Part shown: positions 1-7,671 of the stretch, one piece after another
Layout: each line of letters starts with the position of its first letter
Numbering within the stretch: position 1 is the stretch's first letter
NCBI RefSeq assembly: GCF_013297935.1
Contig: NZ_JAAFIX010000002.1
Location: forward strand, 186,001-250,000
DNA from: Rhodoferax sp.
Lineage (GTDB): Bacteria > Pseudomonadota > Gammaproteobacteria > Burkholderiales > Burkholderiaceae_C
Length of the DNA stretch: 64,000 nt
Reading direction: 5' to 3'
Notes under the pieces: model-generated
What the model saw: only the letters and a program-made list of their open reading frames with translations
Told to the model about the DNA's origin: nothing
Database searches by the model: none
Translations under genes and position numbers: made by a program

Positions 1-849
1 AGCACTCAGGCCGTTCATTCGGAGGATCTCGCAGGTATCCACTACCGATTTGCCATCACCACCCGCCAATGCGTCAATCAGGCGAAAAACATACGACCGG
101 TCAACGCTACCCAGCATCTGCCGCACCGCCGCCTCTTGCAACTGGCCGGAGCCGAAGGCAATCGCCTGGTCCGTGAGGCTCAAAGCATCGCGCATGGAGC
201 CGCGGGCAGCGCGGGCCAATAGCCGCAAGGCCTGGGTTTCGGAGGGCACCTGCTCCACGTCCAACACCTTGGTCAGATGCTCGCGGATGGTTTCCGGGGC
301 CATGGGCCGCAAATTGAACTGCAGACACCGAGAGAGCACCGTCACCGGCACCTTCTGGGGGTCTGTCGTGGCCAATACAAATTTCAAATACTCAGGGGGC
401 TCCTCCAGCGTCTTCAACATGGCGTTGAAGGCGGTGTTGGTCAGCATGTGCACTTCGTCGATCATGAAGACTTTGAAGCGCCCCTGCACCGGCTTGTAGA
501 CGGCCTGCTCCAGCAAGGCCTGCACCTCATCCACGCCCCGGTTAGAGGCCGCGTCGAGTTCGGTGTAGTCCACAAAACGGCCGCTATCAATATCGGTGCA
601 CGCCTGGCAAACACCACAAGGCGTCGCGGTGATTCCGCCTTGTCCATCGACGCCCTGGCAGTTCAATGACTTGGCCAGAATGCGAGACACCGTGGTTTTA
701 CCCACCCCGCGCGTACCGGTAAACAGGTAGGCATGGTGCAAACGCTGGGTGGTCAGTGCGTTGGTCAAGGCCTGCACCACGTGGTCCTGCCCCACCATTT
801 CTGTGAAATTGCGGGGACGGTACTTGCGGGCGAGCACGAGATAAGACAT
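1..849 (-). CDS. dnaX: DNA polymerase III subunit gamma/tau, N-terminal part (cut by window edge)
   Basis: Clamp-loader ATPase that loads the beta clamp at the replication fork. The frame is open from an ATG at 847-849 to the left edge, giving the first 283 residues; the C-terminal part lies outside the window. Visible motifs: Walker A GTRGVGKT at about residues 45-52, a zinc-binding cysteine group (C near 64, then a CxxCxxC cluster), Walker B-type IDEVHML, and the sensor 1 SRC motif (LSRC). The start is fixed by the conserved SYLVLARKYRP opening. It diverges from the SRP RNA gene, a pairing common in proteobacteria. Very likely dnaX; whether a frameshift site makes a short gamma form cannot be seen here. 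Confidence 0.95.
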   Translation of the reverse strand, partial: MSYLVLARKYRPRNFTEMVGQDHVVQALTNALTTQRLHHAYLFTGTRGVGKTTVSRILAKSLNCQGVDGQGGITATPCGVCQACTDIDSGRFVDYTELDAASNRGVDEVQALLEQAVYKPVQGRFKVFMIDEVHMLTNTAFNAMLKTLEEPPEYLKFVLATTDPQKVPVTVLSRCLQFNLRPMAPETIREHLTKVLDVEQVPSETQALRLLARAARGSMRDALSLTDQAIAFGSGQLQEAAVRQMLGSVDRSYVFRLIDALAGGDGKSVVDTCEILRMNGLSA

Positions 850-876
850 GCGGGGATTCTACGGTCTCGGCAGGGT

Positions 877-882
877 TACAAT
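877..882 (+). promoter_or_regulatory. Probable -10 box of the SRP RNA gene
   Basis: TACAAT lies a few bases before the first paired bases of the SRP RNA, the right spacing for a sigma-70 -10 element. No convincing -35 hexamer is visible upstream, so this is a moderate call. Confidence 0.5.
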
Positions 883-885
883 AGT

Positions 886-985
886 CGGTGACGGGCCTTC
901 CCGCATGGTGAAGCGGCCAACCGGGTCAGGTGGGGAACCAAGCAGCCCTAACTGTGGAGCCAGTGCCGGGGTCAGGCTCGTCAAC
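886..985 (+). ncRNA. ffs: Signal recognition particle 4.5S RNA
   Basis: Small SRP RNA that binds Ffh and targets nascent membrane proteins to SecYEG. The conserved domain IV core is visible at about 923-947 (GGTCAGG, then GGGGAACCAAGCAGCC, corresponding to GGUCAGG...GGAAGCAGCC in E. coli 4.5S RNA). The outer arms 889-898 and 974-983 pair over 10 bases, allowing one G-U pair, which closes the expected long hairpin. Location between dnaX (divergent) and the next gene is typical. The ends are set by pairing and are uncertain by a few bases. Confidence 0.88.
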
Positions 986-1017
986 TACCCTTTTCAATCT
1001 CAGTCAGCCACGCCACT

Positions 1018-2940
1018 ATGGTCTTGGGTTTCCTGCGTTGGGCCCTGGCCCTGTGTGTTGTACTGAGCGGGTCCGCTGGGGCCCAGCCTGCCGGCGTCTC
1101 CGCAACATACCCCCTGACTCCGCTGACTGCAGACAGCCCGGTGCAGATAGATATCGGCGCAAACATCGCCTACCTGCTTGACGACAGCCGCCAGCTTCAA
1201 CTGGAACAAGCCATGGCGGAAGGCCAGCCTTGGTTGCCGGTGGCCCGCACGGCTCCGAATTTCGGCTTTACCCACAATGCCTATTGGTTCCGCCTGGTGC
1301 TGGACAACCGCACCGGCAAAGCCCTGCCCCGCATTCTGGAGTTGCCCCGCCCTTTCTTAGACGACGTCCGTCTGTTTCATTTGGTCGAAGGACGTGTCGT
1401 CAGCCGCTTTGCGCTGGGAGACGAGCAGCCATTTGCACAACGGGCTGTGCGTCACCCGAATTTTGTCATGCCCCTGATGCTGGAGCCCGGGCGCAATCTC
1501 TTGGTGATGCGGGTGGCATCCAGCGGTACCGTTGAGGCACCCCTGCGCTTGTGGGAACCTGCGGCATTCCACGAGGCGTCCGGCAACGAGTACCTGATGG
1601 CCGGTGCCATTTTCGGAATGCTGGTGGTGATGATTGTTTACAACCTGTTTGTCTACCTCTCCACCCGCGACATCAATTATCTGTACTACATCTTCTTTGT
1701 AGCCAGCTACCTGGTGTTTTGGGGCACGCTCAACGGTTACGCCTTCGCCTACCTCTGGCCCGAGGCGATACGCTGGAACAGCATCGCGGTGCCCATCGGG
1801 ATTGCGGGGGCCTGTCTTTCAGCAAGCCTTTTTGCCGACAGCTTTCTAAAGCTCAAACGCCACTCTCTGCTTGCCCATCGCCTCATGCAAACCATGGCGT
1901 GGGTCAGTCTCTGCCTGATGATGAGCGCGCTAGTCGTCCCCTACAGCTGGGTGATTCGCGTTACCTCAGGGTTCATTCTGGTGGTGTCCATGGCCGCTTT
2001 GTCTATCGGCTACTGGCGCTGGTGGCAGGGAGCCCGTTATGCCCGGTTCTATTGCCTGTCCTGGACAGCCTTGTTTGTCGGCGTGGGGGTGTTGACCATC
2101 AACAAGTTCGGCTGGTTGCCCAGCAACTTTCTGGTGGACAACGCTTCTCAAATCGGAATTTTGCTGTTGGTGGTGCTGCTCTCGTTTACCTTGGCAGACC
2201 GCATCAACACGGATCGCAGCCTGCGCCTTCATGCGCAAAGTGTGGCCCTTGCCCATGCCCAGAAAGCCCGGACATCGCAACAGGCCCTGTTGACCGCCAC
2301 CGCTGATGCCAATCGCGCGCTCGAAGAACGGGTGCACGAACGGACCAACGAGTTAAATCTCACCCTCGATCAACTGCGCCTGGCCAATGAGCAGTTGCAA
2401 CGCCTGTCCATGACCGACAGCCTGACCCAGATCGGAAACCGTGCGTTCTTTGACCACTCTCTGGTCACCGAGCACAAACGGGCCAGCCGGTTGAAGCAGC
2501 CCCTGGCGCTGATGCTGATGGACATCGACCATTTCAAAGCCATCAACGACACCTATGGCCACCCTGCCGGAGATGCGTGTTTGCGTGCACTCGCCCACCT
2601 GATGCGCCAACAGGTGCAACGCGCAGGCGACCTGCTGGCCCGTTACGGCGGTGAGGAGTTTGTGGTGCTGTTGATCAACAGCACGCTGGGGGACGCCCTG
2701 GAACTGGCAGAGGAATTCAGAGCGGACATTGCCGCTCTGGAGGTTCCATTTGAGGGCCGTGTCTTGCGCTTTACCGCCAGTTTTGGTGTGGCCAGCGCGG
2801 TTCCGGACATGCTGTTCACCCCCTCCCAGTTAGTGGGTGATGCGGATCGGGCTCTCTACGAGGCTAAGCACAGCGGTCGCAACTGCGTGCGTGCCGCCGC
2901 ACCCCGCTTGCGCAAGCCTGCGGAACCCGGCGTAGCCTGA
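1018..2940 (+). CDS. Membrane diguanylate cyclase with 7TMR-DISM sensor
   Basis: Probably makes cyclic di-GMP in response to an extracytoplasmic ligand. Order seen in the 640 residues: signal peptide (about 1-22, ending near SAGAQPA), a periplasmic 7TMR-DISMED2-like domain (about 35-165), seven hydrophobic segments (about 190-395), a short coiled-coil stretch, and a C-terminal GGDEF domain. The active-site loop GGEEF is at 544-548 and an RxxD inhibitory site (RAGD) lies exactly five residues before it, so product inhibition is expected. The metal-binding segment MDIDHFKxxND is intact. It is a single gene downstream of the SRP RNA. The signal recognised by the sensor domain is unknown. Confidence 0.9.
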   Translation: MVLGFLRWALALCVVLSGSAGAQPAGVSATYPLTPLTADSPVQIDIGANIAYLLDDSRQLQLEQAMAEGQPWLPVARTAPNFGFTHNAYWFRLVLDNRTGKALPRILELPRPFLDDVRLFHLVEGRVVSRFALGDEQPFAQRAVRHPNFVMPLMLEPGRNLLVMRVASSGTVEAPLRLWEPAAFHEASGNEYLMAGAIFGMLVVMIVYNLFVYLSTRDINYLYYIFFVASYLVFWGTLNGYAFAYLWPEAIRWNSIAVPIGIAGACLSASLFADSFLKLKRHSLLAHRLMQTMAWVSLCLMMSALVVPYSWVIRVTSGFILVVSMAALSIGYWRWWQGARYARFYCLSWTALFVGVGVLTINKFGWLPSNFLVDNASQIGILLLVVLLSFTLADRINTDRSLRLHAQSVALAHAQKARTSQQALLTATADANRALEERVHERTNELNLTLDQLRLANEQLQRLSMTDSLTQIGNRAFFDHSLVTEHKRASRLKQPLALMLMDIDHFKAINDTYGHPAGDACLRALAHLMRQQVQRAGDLLARYGGEEFVVLLINSTLGDALELAEEFRADIAALEVPFEGRVLRFTASFGVASAVPDMLFTPSQLVGDADRALYEAKHSGRNCVRAAAPRLRKPAEPGVA

Positions 2941-2953
2941 CTTACGCGAAAAT

Positions 2954-3003
2954 GCTATCAAAAACATAGCTACTTGCGCCTTATCTACAAGGGCTAGCAG
3001 CGC
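2954..3003 (+). repeat. Interspersed ~50-bp repeat, copy 1 (intergenic)
   Basis: GCTATcaaaaacATAGCT head, TTGCGC core and GGGCTAG tail. It fills the space between the convergent diguanylate cyclase gene and the flavoprotein gene. Member of the family with copies at 4820, 21706, 33051, 33882, 39838, 42874, 46950, 53654 and 54974. Confidence 0.8.
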
Positions 3004-3010
3004 TTTTTAC

Positions 3011-4327
3011 TTAAGAACGTAAGAAACTGAGCGCTCCCTGCCCTGCCGCCTTGCCGCTGGCAAAACAGGCTTGCAACAGGTAGCCGCCCGTGGGGGCCTC
3101 CCAGTCCAGCATTTCCCCTGCACAAAACACGCCGGGGAGCTGCTCCAACATCAACTGGGGCGTCATCACCTCAAACAACACGCCACCGGCGGTGCTGATG
3201 GCTTCGTCTATAGGCCGGGCTGCCTGCAGGGTGACCGGGACGGCTTTGATGGCCGCAGCCAACTGCGCGGGATCATTCACGGCGTCTTTACCCAAGCGCT
3301 CGTACAACATGGCGGCCTTGATGCCCTCTAAGTGCAGGCGGCTTTTCAGGTGGCTGCTCAGGGAACGGGTTCCGCGCGGGTGCAGCACTTCGGCCAACAC
3401 CTTCTCCGCCGGCATATCGGGCAGCAAGTCCAAGTGAAAAGTGGCACTGCCGGTGCGCAAAATATCGTCACGCAGCAGGGCCGAGGCGGCGTAAATCAGG
3501 CTGCCCTCTACCCCGGTCGCCGTGGCAACAAACTCGCCCTTGCGCTGAAATGCCACGCCCTGCGCGTTGACCACCGAAATAGCCACCGACTTGAACGGCT
3601 GGCCCGCGAACTTGGTGCTGAAAAACGGGGTCCAGCCGCCTTGCACATCAAACCCGCAGTTGGCCGGTATCAGCGGAGCGACTGCCACGCCTTTGGCTGC
3701 GAGCAATGGCACCCAGGCACCATTGGAGCCCAGCCGGGCCCAACTGCCGCCGCCCAAGGCGAGCACGACCGCACGGGCGTGCACCACGCGGTGCCCCGCC
3801 GGGGTTTCGAACCTCAAGGGGGCGTTTGCCTCGCCTGCTGCGCCGTCTGCCCAACCGGTCCAGCGGTGGCGCATGTGAAATTGCACACCCGGGCCCGTGG
3901 CCGGGTGGCGCAGCCGGTGCAGCCATGCACGCAGCAGCGGAGCGGCTTTCATGTCCGCCGGGAACACCCGGCCGGAGCTGCCGACAAAGGTCTCGACGCC
4001 CAGCGACGCAGCCCAGGCACGCAGGGCGGGTGCATCCAGCCCCGCGAGAAGGGCTTCGATCGCACTGCGACGCGCACCATAGCGGCCGGCAAACGTGTCG
4101 GAGCCTTCTGAGTGGGTAAGGTTGAGCCCGCCTTTGCCGGCCAGCAGAAACTTGCGCCCTACCGAAGGCATGGCATCAAACACATGGGCGGCCACACCCG
4201 CATCGGCCAGCACTTGGGCCGCCATCAAGCCCGCCGGGCCGCCACCGATGATGGCGACGTCTACCGTCAAGGAAGGCAGAGCAGCGTCGGAAGGGGCAGA
4301 GGAATTCAAGTCAGTCAAAGTAGTCAA
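3011..4327 (-). CDS. FAD-dependent oxidoreductase of the HI0933/YhiN family
   Basis: A 438-residue flavoprotein with an N-terminal Rossmann dinucleotide-binding motif (GGGPAG at 28-33 after a hydrophobic strand) and a C-terminal FAD-contacting segment of the type TGGYLLQACFASG. The closest family I recognise is the HI0933-like group, in particular the PP4765-like subgroup; its substrate is not established. The start is a TTG whose bases overlap the TGA stop of the upstream helicase gene (TTGA overlap), so it is translationally linked to the AddAB-like pair. An internal start is possible but no better candidate is visible. Confidence 0.8.
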   Translation of the reverse strand: MTTLTDLNSSAPSDAALPSLTVDVAIIGGGPAGLMAAQVLADAGVAAHVFDAMPSVGRKFLLAGKGGLNLTHSEGSDTFAGRYGARRSAIEALLAGLDAPALRAWAASLGVETFVGSSGRVFPADMKAAPLLRAWLHRLRHPATGPGVQFHMRHRWTGWADGAAGEANAPLRFETPAGHRVVHARAVVLALGGGSWARLGSNGAWVPLLAAKGVAVAPLIPANCGFDVQGGWTPFFSTKFAGQPFKSVAISVVNAQGVAFQRKGEFVATATGVEGSLIYAASALLRDDILRTGSATFHLDLLPDMPAEKVLAEVLHPRGTRSLSSHLKSRLHLEGIKAAMLYERLGKDAVNDPAQLAAAIKAVPVTLQAARPIDEAISTAGGVLFEVMTPQLMLEQLPGVFCAGEMLDWEAPTGGYLLQACFASGKAAGQGALSFLRS

Positions 4328-7300
4328 TCAAAAAGTTCAATGAGTCGGCCTTGCGGCGTCAAAAAAGCGGTGCGTACGGTGCTGCCGGGCTGGCTGCGCT
4401 GCAGCGCGGTGCGGTACTCGCGCAGCTGTGCACGAAGATCCGGCTGGTCCTGGGGGGTGGCGGTGGACTTGAAGTCCAGCACCCACCACGCCGAGGTGGC
4501 GCGGTCTTGCACCAAGCGGTCCAGCCGCAAGGTGCGCCCTTCGTGGGTCAGCGCAACCTCGTTGGCATGCCATGCCACCGAAAGCCGCTGCCAGGCCCAA
4601 GCACCTTCGCCGCCGAGTATGCCTTGTGCCATGTGCTCGGCACGGGTCAGGTCGCCTGCTGCCAGACTGAAGGCTCGTGCCACCTGCGCGCGCTGATGTG
4701 CAGACCAGCACGCACCGCCGCGCACCGGACCGTCTTGCAAGGGCACCCACTCCAGCAAGCGGTGCATGGCCTGGCCCACCCGGGACTCCAGCGAATCCGC
4801 CGCTGCCGGGCTAGATTTTGCTATTGAATTTATAGCTACTCGCGCAATTGAATCGGGGGCTAGAGCCCTATTTGGCACCAAACTCAGCCGTGGGAGCACC
4901 TTCAAGCTGACGGACCCGGGCACGGCCACCGGTGGCTCGACACCGCCACCCGGCGCCTGCGGGACCTCGCACGCGGTGGCGAGGCCCTCCAGGCGCTTCC
5001 ACCAGCTGCCTTCCCGCTCGCGGTGCGGCGCCATGCTGGAGAGCACCAGGGTCTGGCGGGTGCGGGTGAGCGCGACATAGAGCGCGTTGAGCTCTTCGCG
5101 TTGGCGGGCAGCCTGCTCCTGGCTCAGGGCGGCTGCGGAGCACGCGGGCGGGCGCGACTCACTGGCCATGAACACGAGCTTGCGGGGGTAGGCGTCCTCG
5201 CCCGGCCAGTCCACCAGAATGCCCATGCTTTCGGGGCGGGCGCTCTCGGCATCGGTATCGAGCATCAGCACCACGGGCGCCTCCAGCCCTTTGGCCCCGT
5301 GGATGGTGAGCAAGCGCACCGCTGCGGCATCGGCCCGGACCGGGGCTTTGTTGCCCTCTTGCCGCAAGGCGCGCACCAGGCTGTAGGCGGTGGTGTAGCG
5401 TCCGCCATCGACTTGCAAGGCCGCGTTGAGCAGCGCCCGCAAATTCGCCAGCACGCTTTCGCGCAGCACCGGCGGGCTGGCCGACGCATAACGCGCCAGC
5501 ACGGCGCCCTCCTCAAACATAGCGCTCAGCGCGTCGTGCACCGGCTGCGTGAGCAAGCGGGTTTGCCAGTGTTGCAAACGCTGCGCCGCTCCGCTCAACA
5601 CCCCGCCTGCCGGCCATGCTTCGGCCGGATCAAACAACACCGACAGCCACGCCGGTGACGCGGCCTCGGGGTCTGCCGCCCGAGCCGCACTGCGTGCGCG
5701 CCGGTGGGCCAAGGCCAGGGTGACCAGATCGGCGTCGCTGGCTCCGAAGACCGGCGATTTCAACACCCGCGCCAATGACAGGTCATGGGTGGGAGACACC
5801 AGCACGTCCAGCAGCGCAACCAGGTCTTGCGCCTCGGGCATGTCGCCGAGTTCGTTCTTCTCCGGTTGCTGGGCCGCTATGCCCAGGGCTGCCAGCTCCT
5901 GCTGCATCAGGCCCAGGCGCTCGCGCCGTCGCGCCAGCACCATGATGTCTTGCGCCCGCCACGCTCCCCCATGGCTGGTGAGCTGCCCCGCCAACCATGC
6001 GGCGGCCTGGCGGCACTCCAAGGTCTTGATGGTGTCTTCCGCCTCGTGGCGCGGGGTGGTCAAGCTGTCTCGCCATTCGGGAGCGTCTTCGGCGTCGGCC
6101 TGCGCTTTGGCCGGCCGGCCGATGCGCGGCAGCTTCAACACAGCACCGGTGTCCACGGACTCGGAGGTGTGGGCCCGGTAGTCACTGAACTCATCCGCCG
6201 CCTGGGCGCCCAACATGGCGGTATTGACGAGCTGGATGATGGCCTGTGCGTTGCGCCGGGTGTGGTCGCAGCTGAGCACGTCGCCATGCAAGCCCTCACG
6301 GACAAACGTCTTGGCGGCCTGAAACACCTGCGGCTCGGCGCGGCGAAACCGGTAAATGCTCTGTTTGGGGTCGCCCACCACAAACACGCCCGGCTTGGGA
6401 CCGTTGCCGCCATAGCCCTCCAGCCAGGCGAACAGCGCCTGCCACTGGAGCGGGTTGGTGTCTTGAAACTCGTCAATCAGCAGGTGCTTGATGCGGGCGT
6501 CCAGCCGCTCCTGAACCCAGCCGGACACGGCCTCGTCAGACAGTAGGCGCAGCGCGGTTTGCTCCAGGTCGGCCATATCGATCCAACCGCGCTCGCGCTT
6601 GAGGTGCGCATAGTCTTGCAGCAGCCCACGGCTCAGGCGAGCCATGCGCTGTTGGTGCTGCCAGGCCTCGTGCTGGTCCAGAGCCGCCTGGATGTCGGTG
6701 AGTAGCGCCTGCGCTTCGCGCACTGTCTCAATGCCCACCACTTTTTCGCTCAGCTTGCGGGCGGACCCGCTGTCGGTGAACAGGGCTTTGTACATGCCTG
6801 CGGTGTTGGCTGCACTGAGGGCCAGCTCCAGCGCAACTCCGGCGTCCACACAAGTTTTGACACTGCTGCCCCCCAGCGCCTTGGCACTGGCCCACAGCAG
6901 GCTCTGCACCGGTTCGCTGTGCAGGCGGTCAGCCGGATGCTCCCACGCCGCCATGGCCGGGAACTGCACCGTGAAGTGAGCCACAGAGCGGTCCACCACG
7001 CCGTGCGCGTCCGCCAAGGCAAACTCGGTGCGCTTGTGGATGGCGGCCTCCAAGGCCTTGAGCGTGCCATGACGGCCATAGACCGCGACCGCCTGCAAGT
7101 AGTCCGCCCGCGCGGCCGCGTCCTGCGCGATCCGGGCATGAAAGCGGCGCCAGACCTGGGCAATGGCTTTGGAGTCGTTCTCCAACAATTCGTAGGTAGT
7201 GGGCAAACCCAGCTGGTGCAGCAGCCCGAGAGGCGCGCTGCGCAACAGGGCTGCAAACCAGCTGTGAAAGGTGCGCACTTGCACCGGCCGCCCGGTGGTG

Positions 7301-7671
7301 AGCAATGCCGTGTGCAGGCCCCGCAGGGTCTGCAGCTGGGCCTCCGTGATCTCGCTGCGCACACCGCGCACTTGCAACTCGCGGCGCAGCGTGGCGTCGT
7401 CCGCCTGCGAGAAATCGCGCAGCCATTCCTGGAGGCGCTCGCGCATTTCACCGGCGGCTTTTTTGGTGAAGGTAATGGCCAGAATTTCGTGGGGTGCGGC
7501 GCCATCGAGCAAGGCGCGCACCATGCGCGACACCAGCATCCAGGTTTTGCCCGCACCGGCGCAGGCCTCGACGGCCACGCTGCGACGCGGGTCACAGGCA
7601 ATGGAATAAAAGTCTGCGCGGTCTACACGGCGGCCATTGATCTCGTAGGCTGCGTCCATGTGCGCCGTCAT
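4324..7671 (-). CDS. AddA-type UvrD-family helicase/nuclease
   Basis: Helicase-nuclease subunit expected to process double-strand breaks for RecA loading, partner of the gene just upstream. In 1115 residues: Walker A AGAGKT at 38-43, helicase motif II IDEFQDTNP, helicase motifs of the SF1/UvrD type through about residue 850, and a C-terminal PD-(D/E)XK nuclease signature (LRLDRLV... VLDFKST). The start at 7671 was chosen because its ATG overlaps the TGA stop of the AddB-like gene (ATGA); a longer frame opens nine codons earlier. An interspersed repeat (4820-4868) is translated in frame near the C-terminus, in the linker just before the nuclease domain. No recBCD-like genes are seen nearby. 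Confidence 0.88.
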   Translation of the reverse strand: MTAHMDAAYEINGRRVDRADFYSIACDPRRSVAVEACAGAGKTWMLVSRMVRALLDGAAPHEILAITFTKKAAGEMRERLQEWLRDFSQADDATLRRELQVRGVRSEITEAQLQTLRGLHTALLTTGRPVQVRTFHSWFAALLRSAPLGLLHQLGLPTTYELLENDSKAIAQVWRRFHARIAQDAAARADYLQAVAVYGRHGTLKALEAAIHKRTEFALADAHGVVDRSVAHFTVQFPAMAAWEHPADRLHSEPVQSLLWASAKALGGSSVKTCVDAGVALELALSAANTAGMYKALFTDSGSARKLSEKVVGIETVREAQALLTDIQAALDQHEAWQHQQRMARLSRGLLQDYAHLKRERGWIDMADLEQTALRLLSDEAVSGWVQERLDARIKHLLIDEFQDTNPLQWQALFAWLEGYGGNGPKPGVFVVGDPKQSIYRFRRAEPQVFQAAKTFVREGLHGDVLSCDHTRRNAQAIIQLVNTAMLGAQAADEFSDYRAHTSESVDTGAVLKLPRIGRPAKAQADAEDAPEWRDSLTTPRHEAEDTIKTLECRQAAAWLAGQLTSHGGAWRAQDIMVLARRRERLGLMQQELAALGIAAQQPEKNELGDMPEAQDLVALLDVLVSPTHDLSLARVLKSPVFGASDADLVTLALAHRRARSAARAADPEAASPAWLSVLFDPAEAWPAGGVLSGAAQRLQHWQTRLLTQPVHDALSAMFEEGAVLARYASASPPVLRESVLANLRALLNAALQVDGGRYTTAYSLVRALRQEGNKAPVRADAAAVRLLTIHGAKGLEAPVVLMLDTDAESARPESMGILVDWPGEDAYPRKLVFMASESRPPACSAAALSQEQAARQREELNALYVALTRTRQTLVLSSMAPHREREGSWWKRLEGLATACEVPQAPGGGVEPPVAVPGSVSLKVLPRLSLVPNRALAPDSIARVAINSIAKSSPAAADSLESRVGQAMHRLLEWVPLQDGPVRGGACWSAHQRAQVARAFSLAAGDLTRAEHMAQGILGGEGAWAWQRLSVAWHANEVALTHEGRTLRLDRLVQDRATSAWWVLDFKSTATPQDQPDLRAQLREYRTALQRSQPGSTVRTAFLTPQGRLIELFD
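4820..4868 (+). repeat. Interspersed ~50-bp repeat, copy 2 (inside the AddA-like gene)
   Basis: Head GCTATtgaatttATAGCT, core CGCGC, tail GGGCTAGAGCCC. Read on the minus strand it codes for the segment ALAPDSIARVAINSIA of the helicase without breaking the frame. It sits in a probable interdomain linker. Confidence 0.78.
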
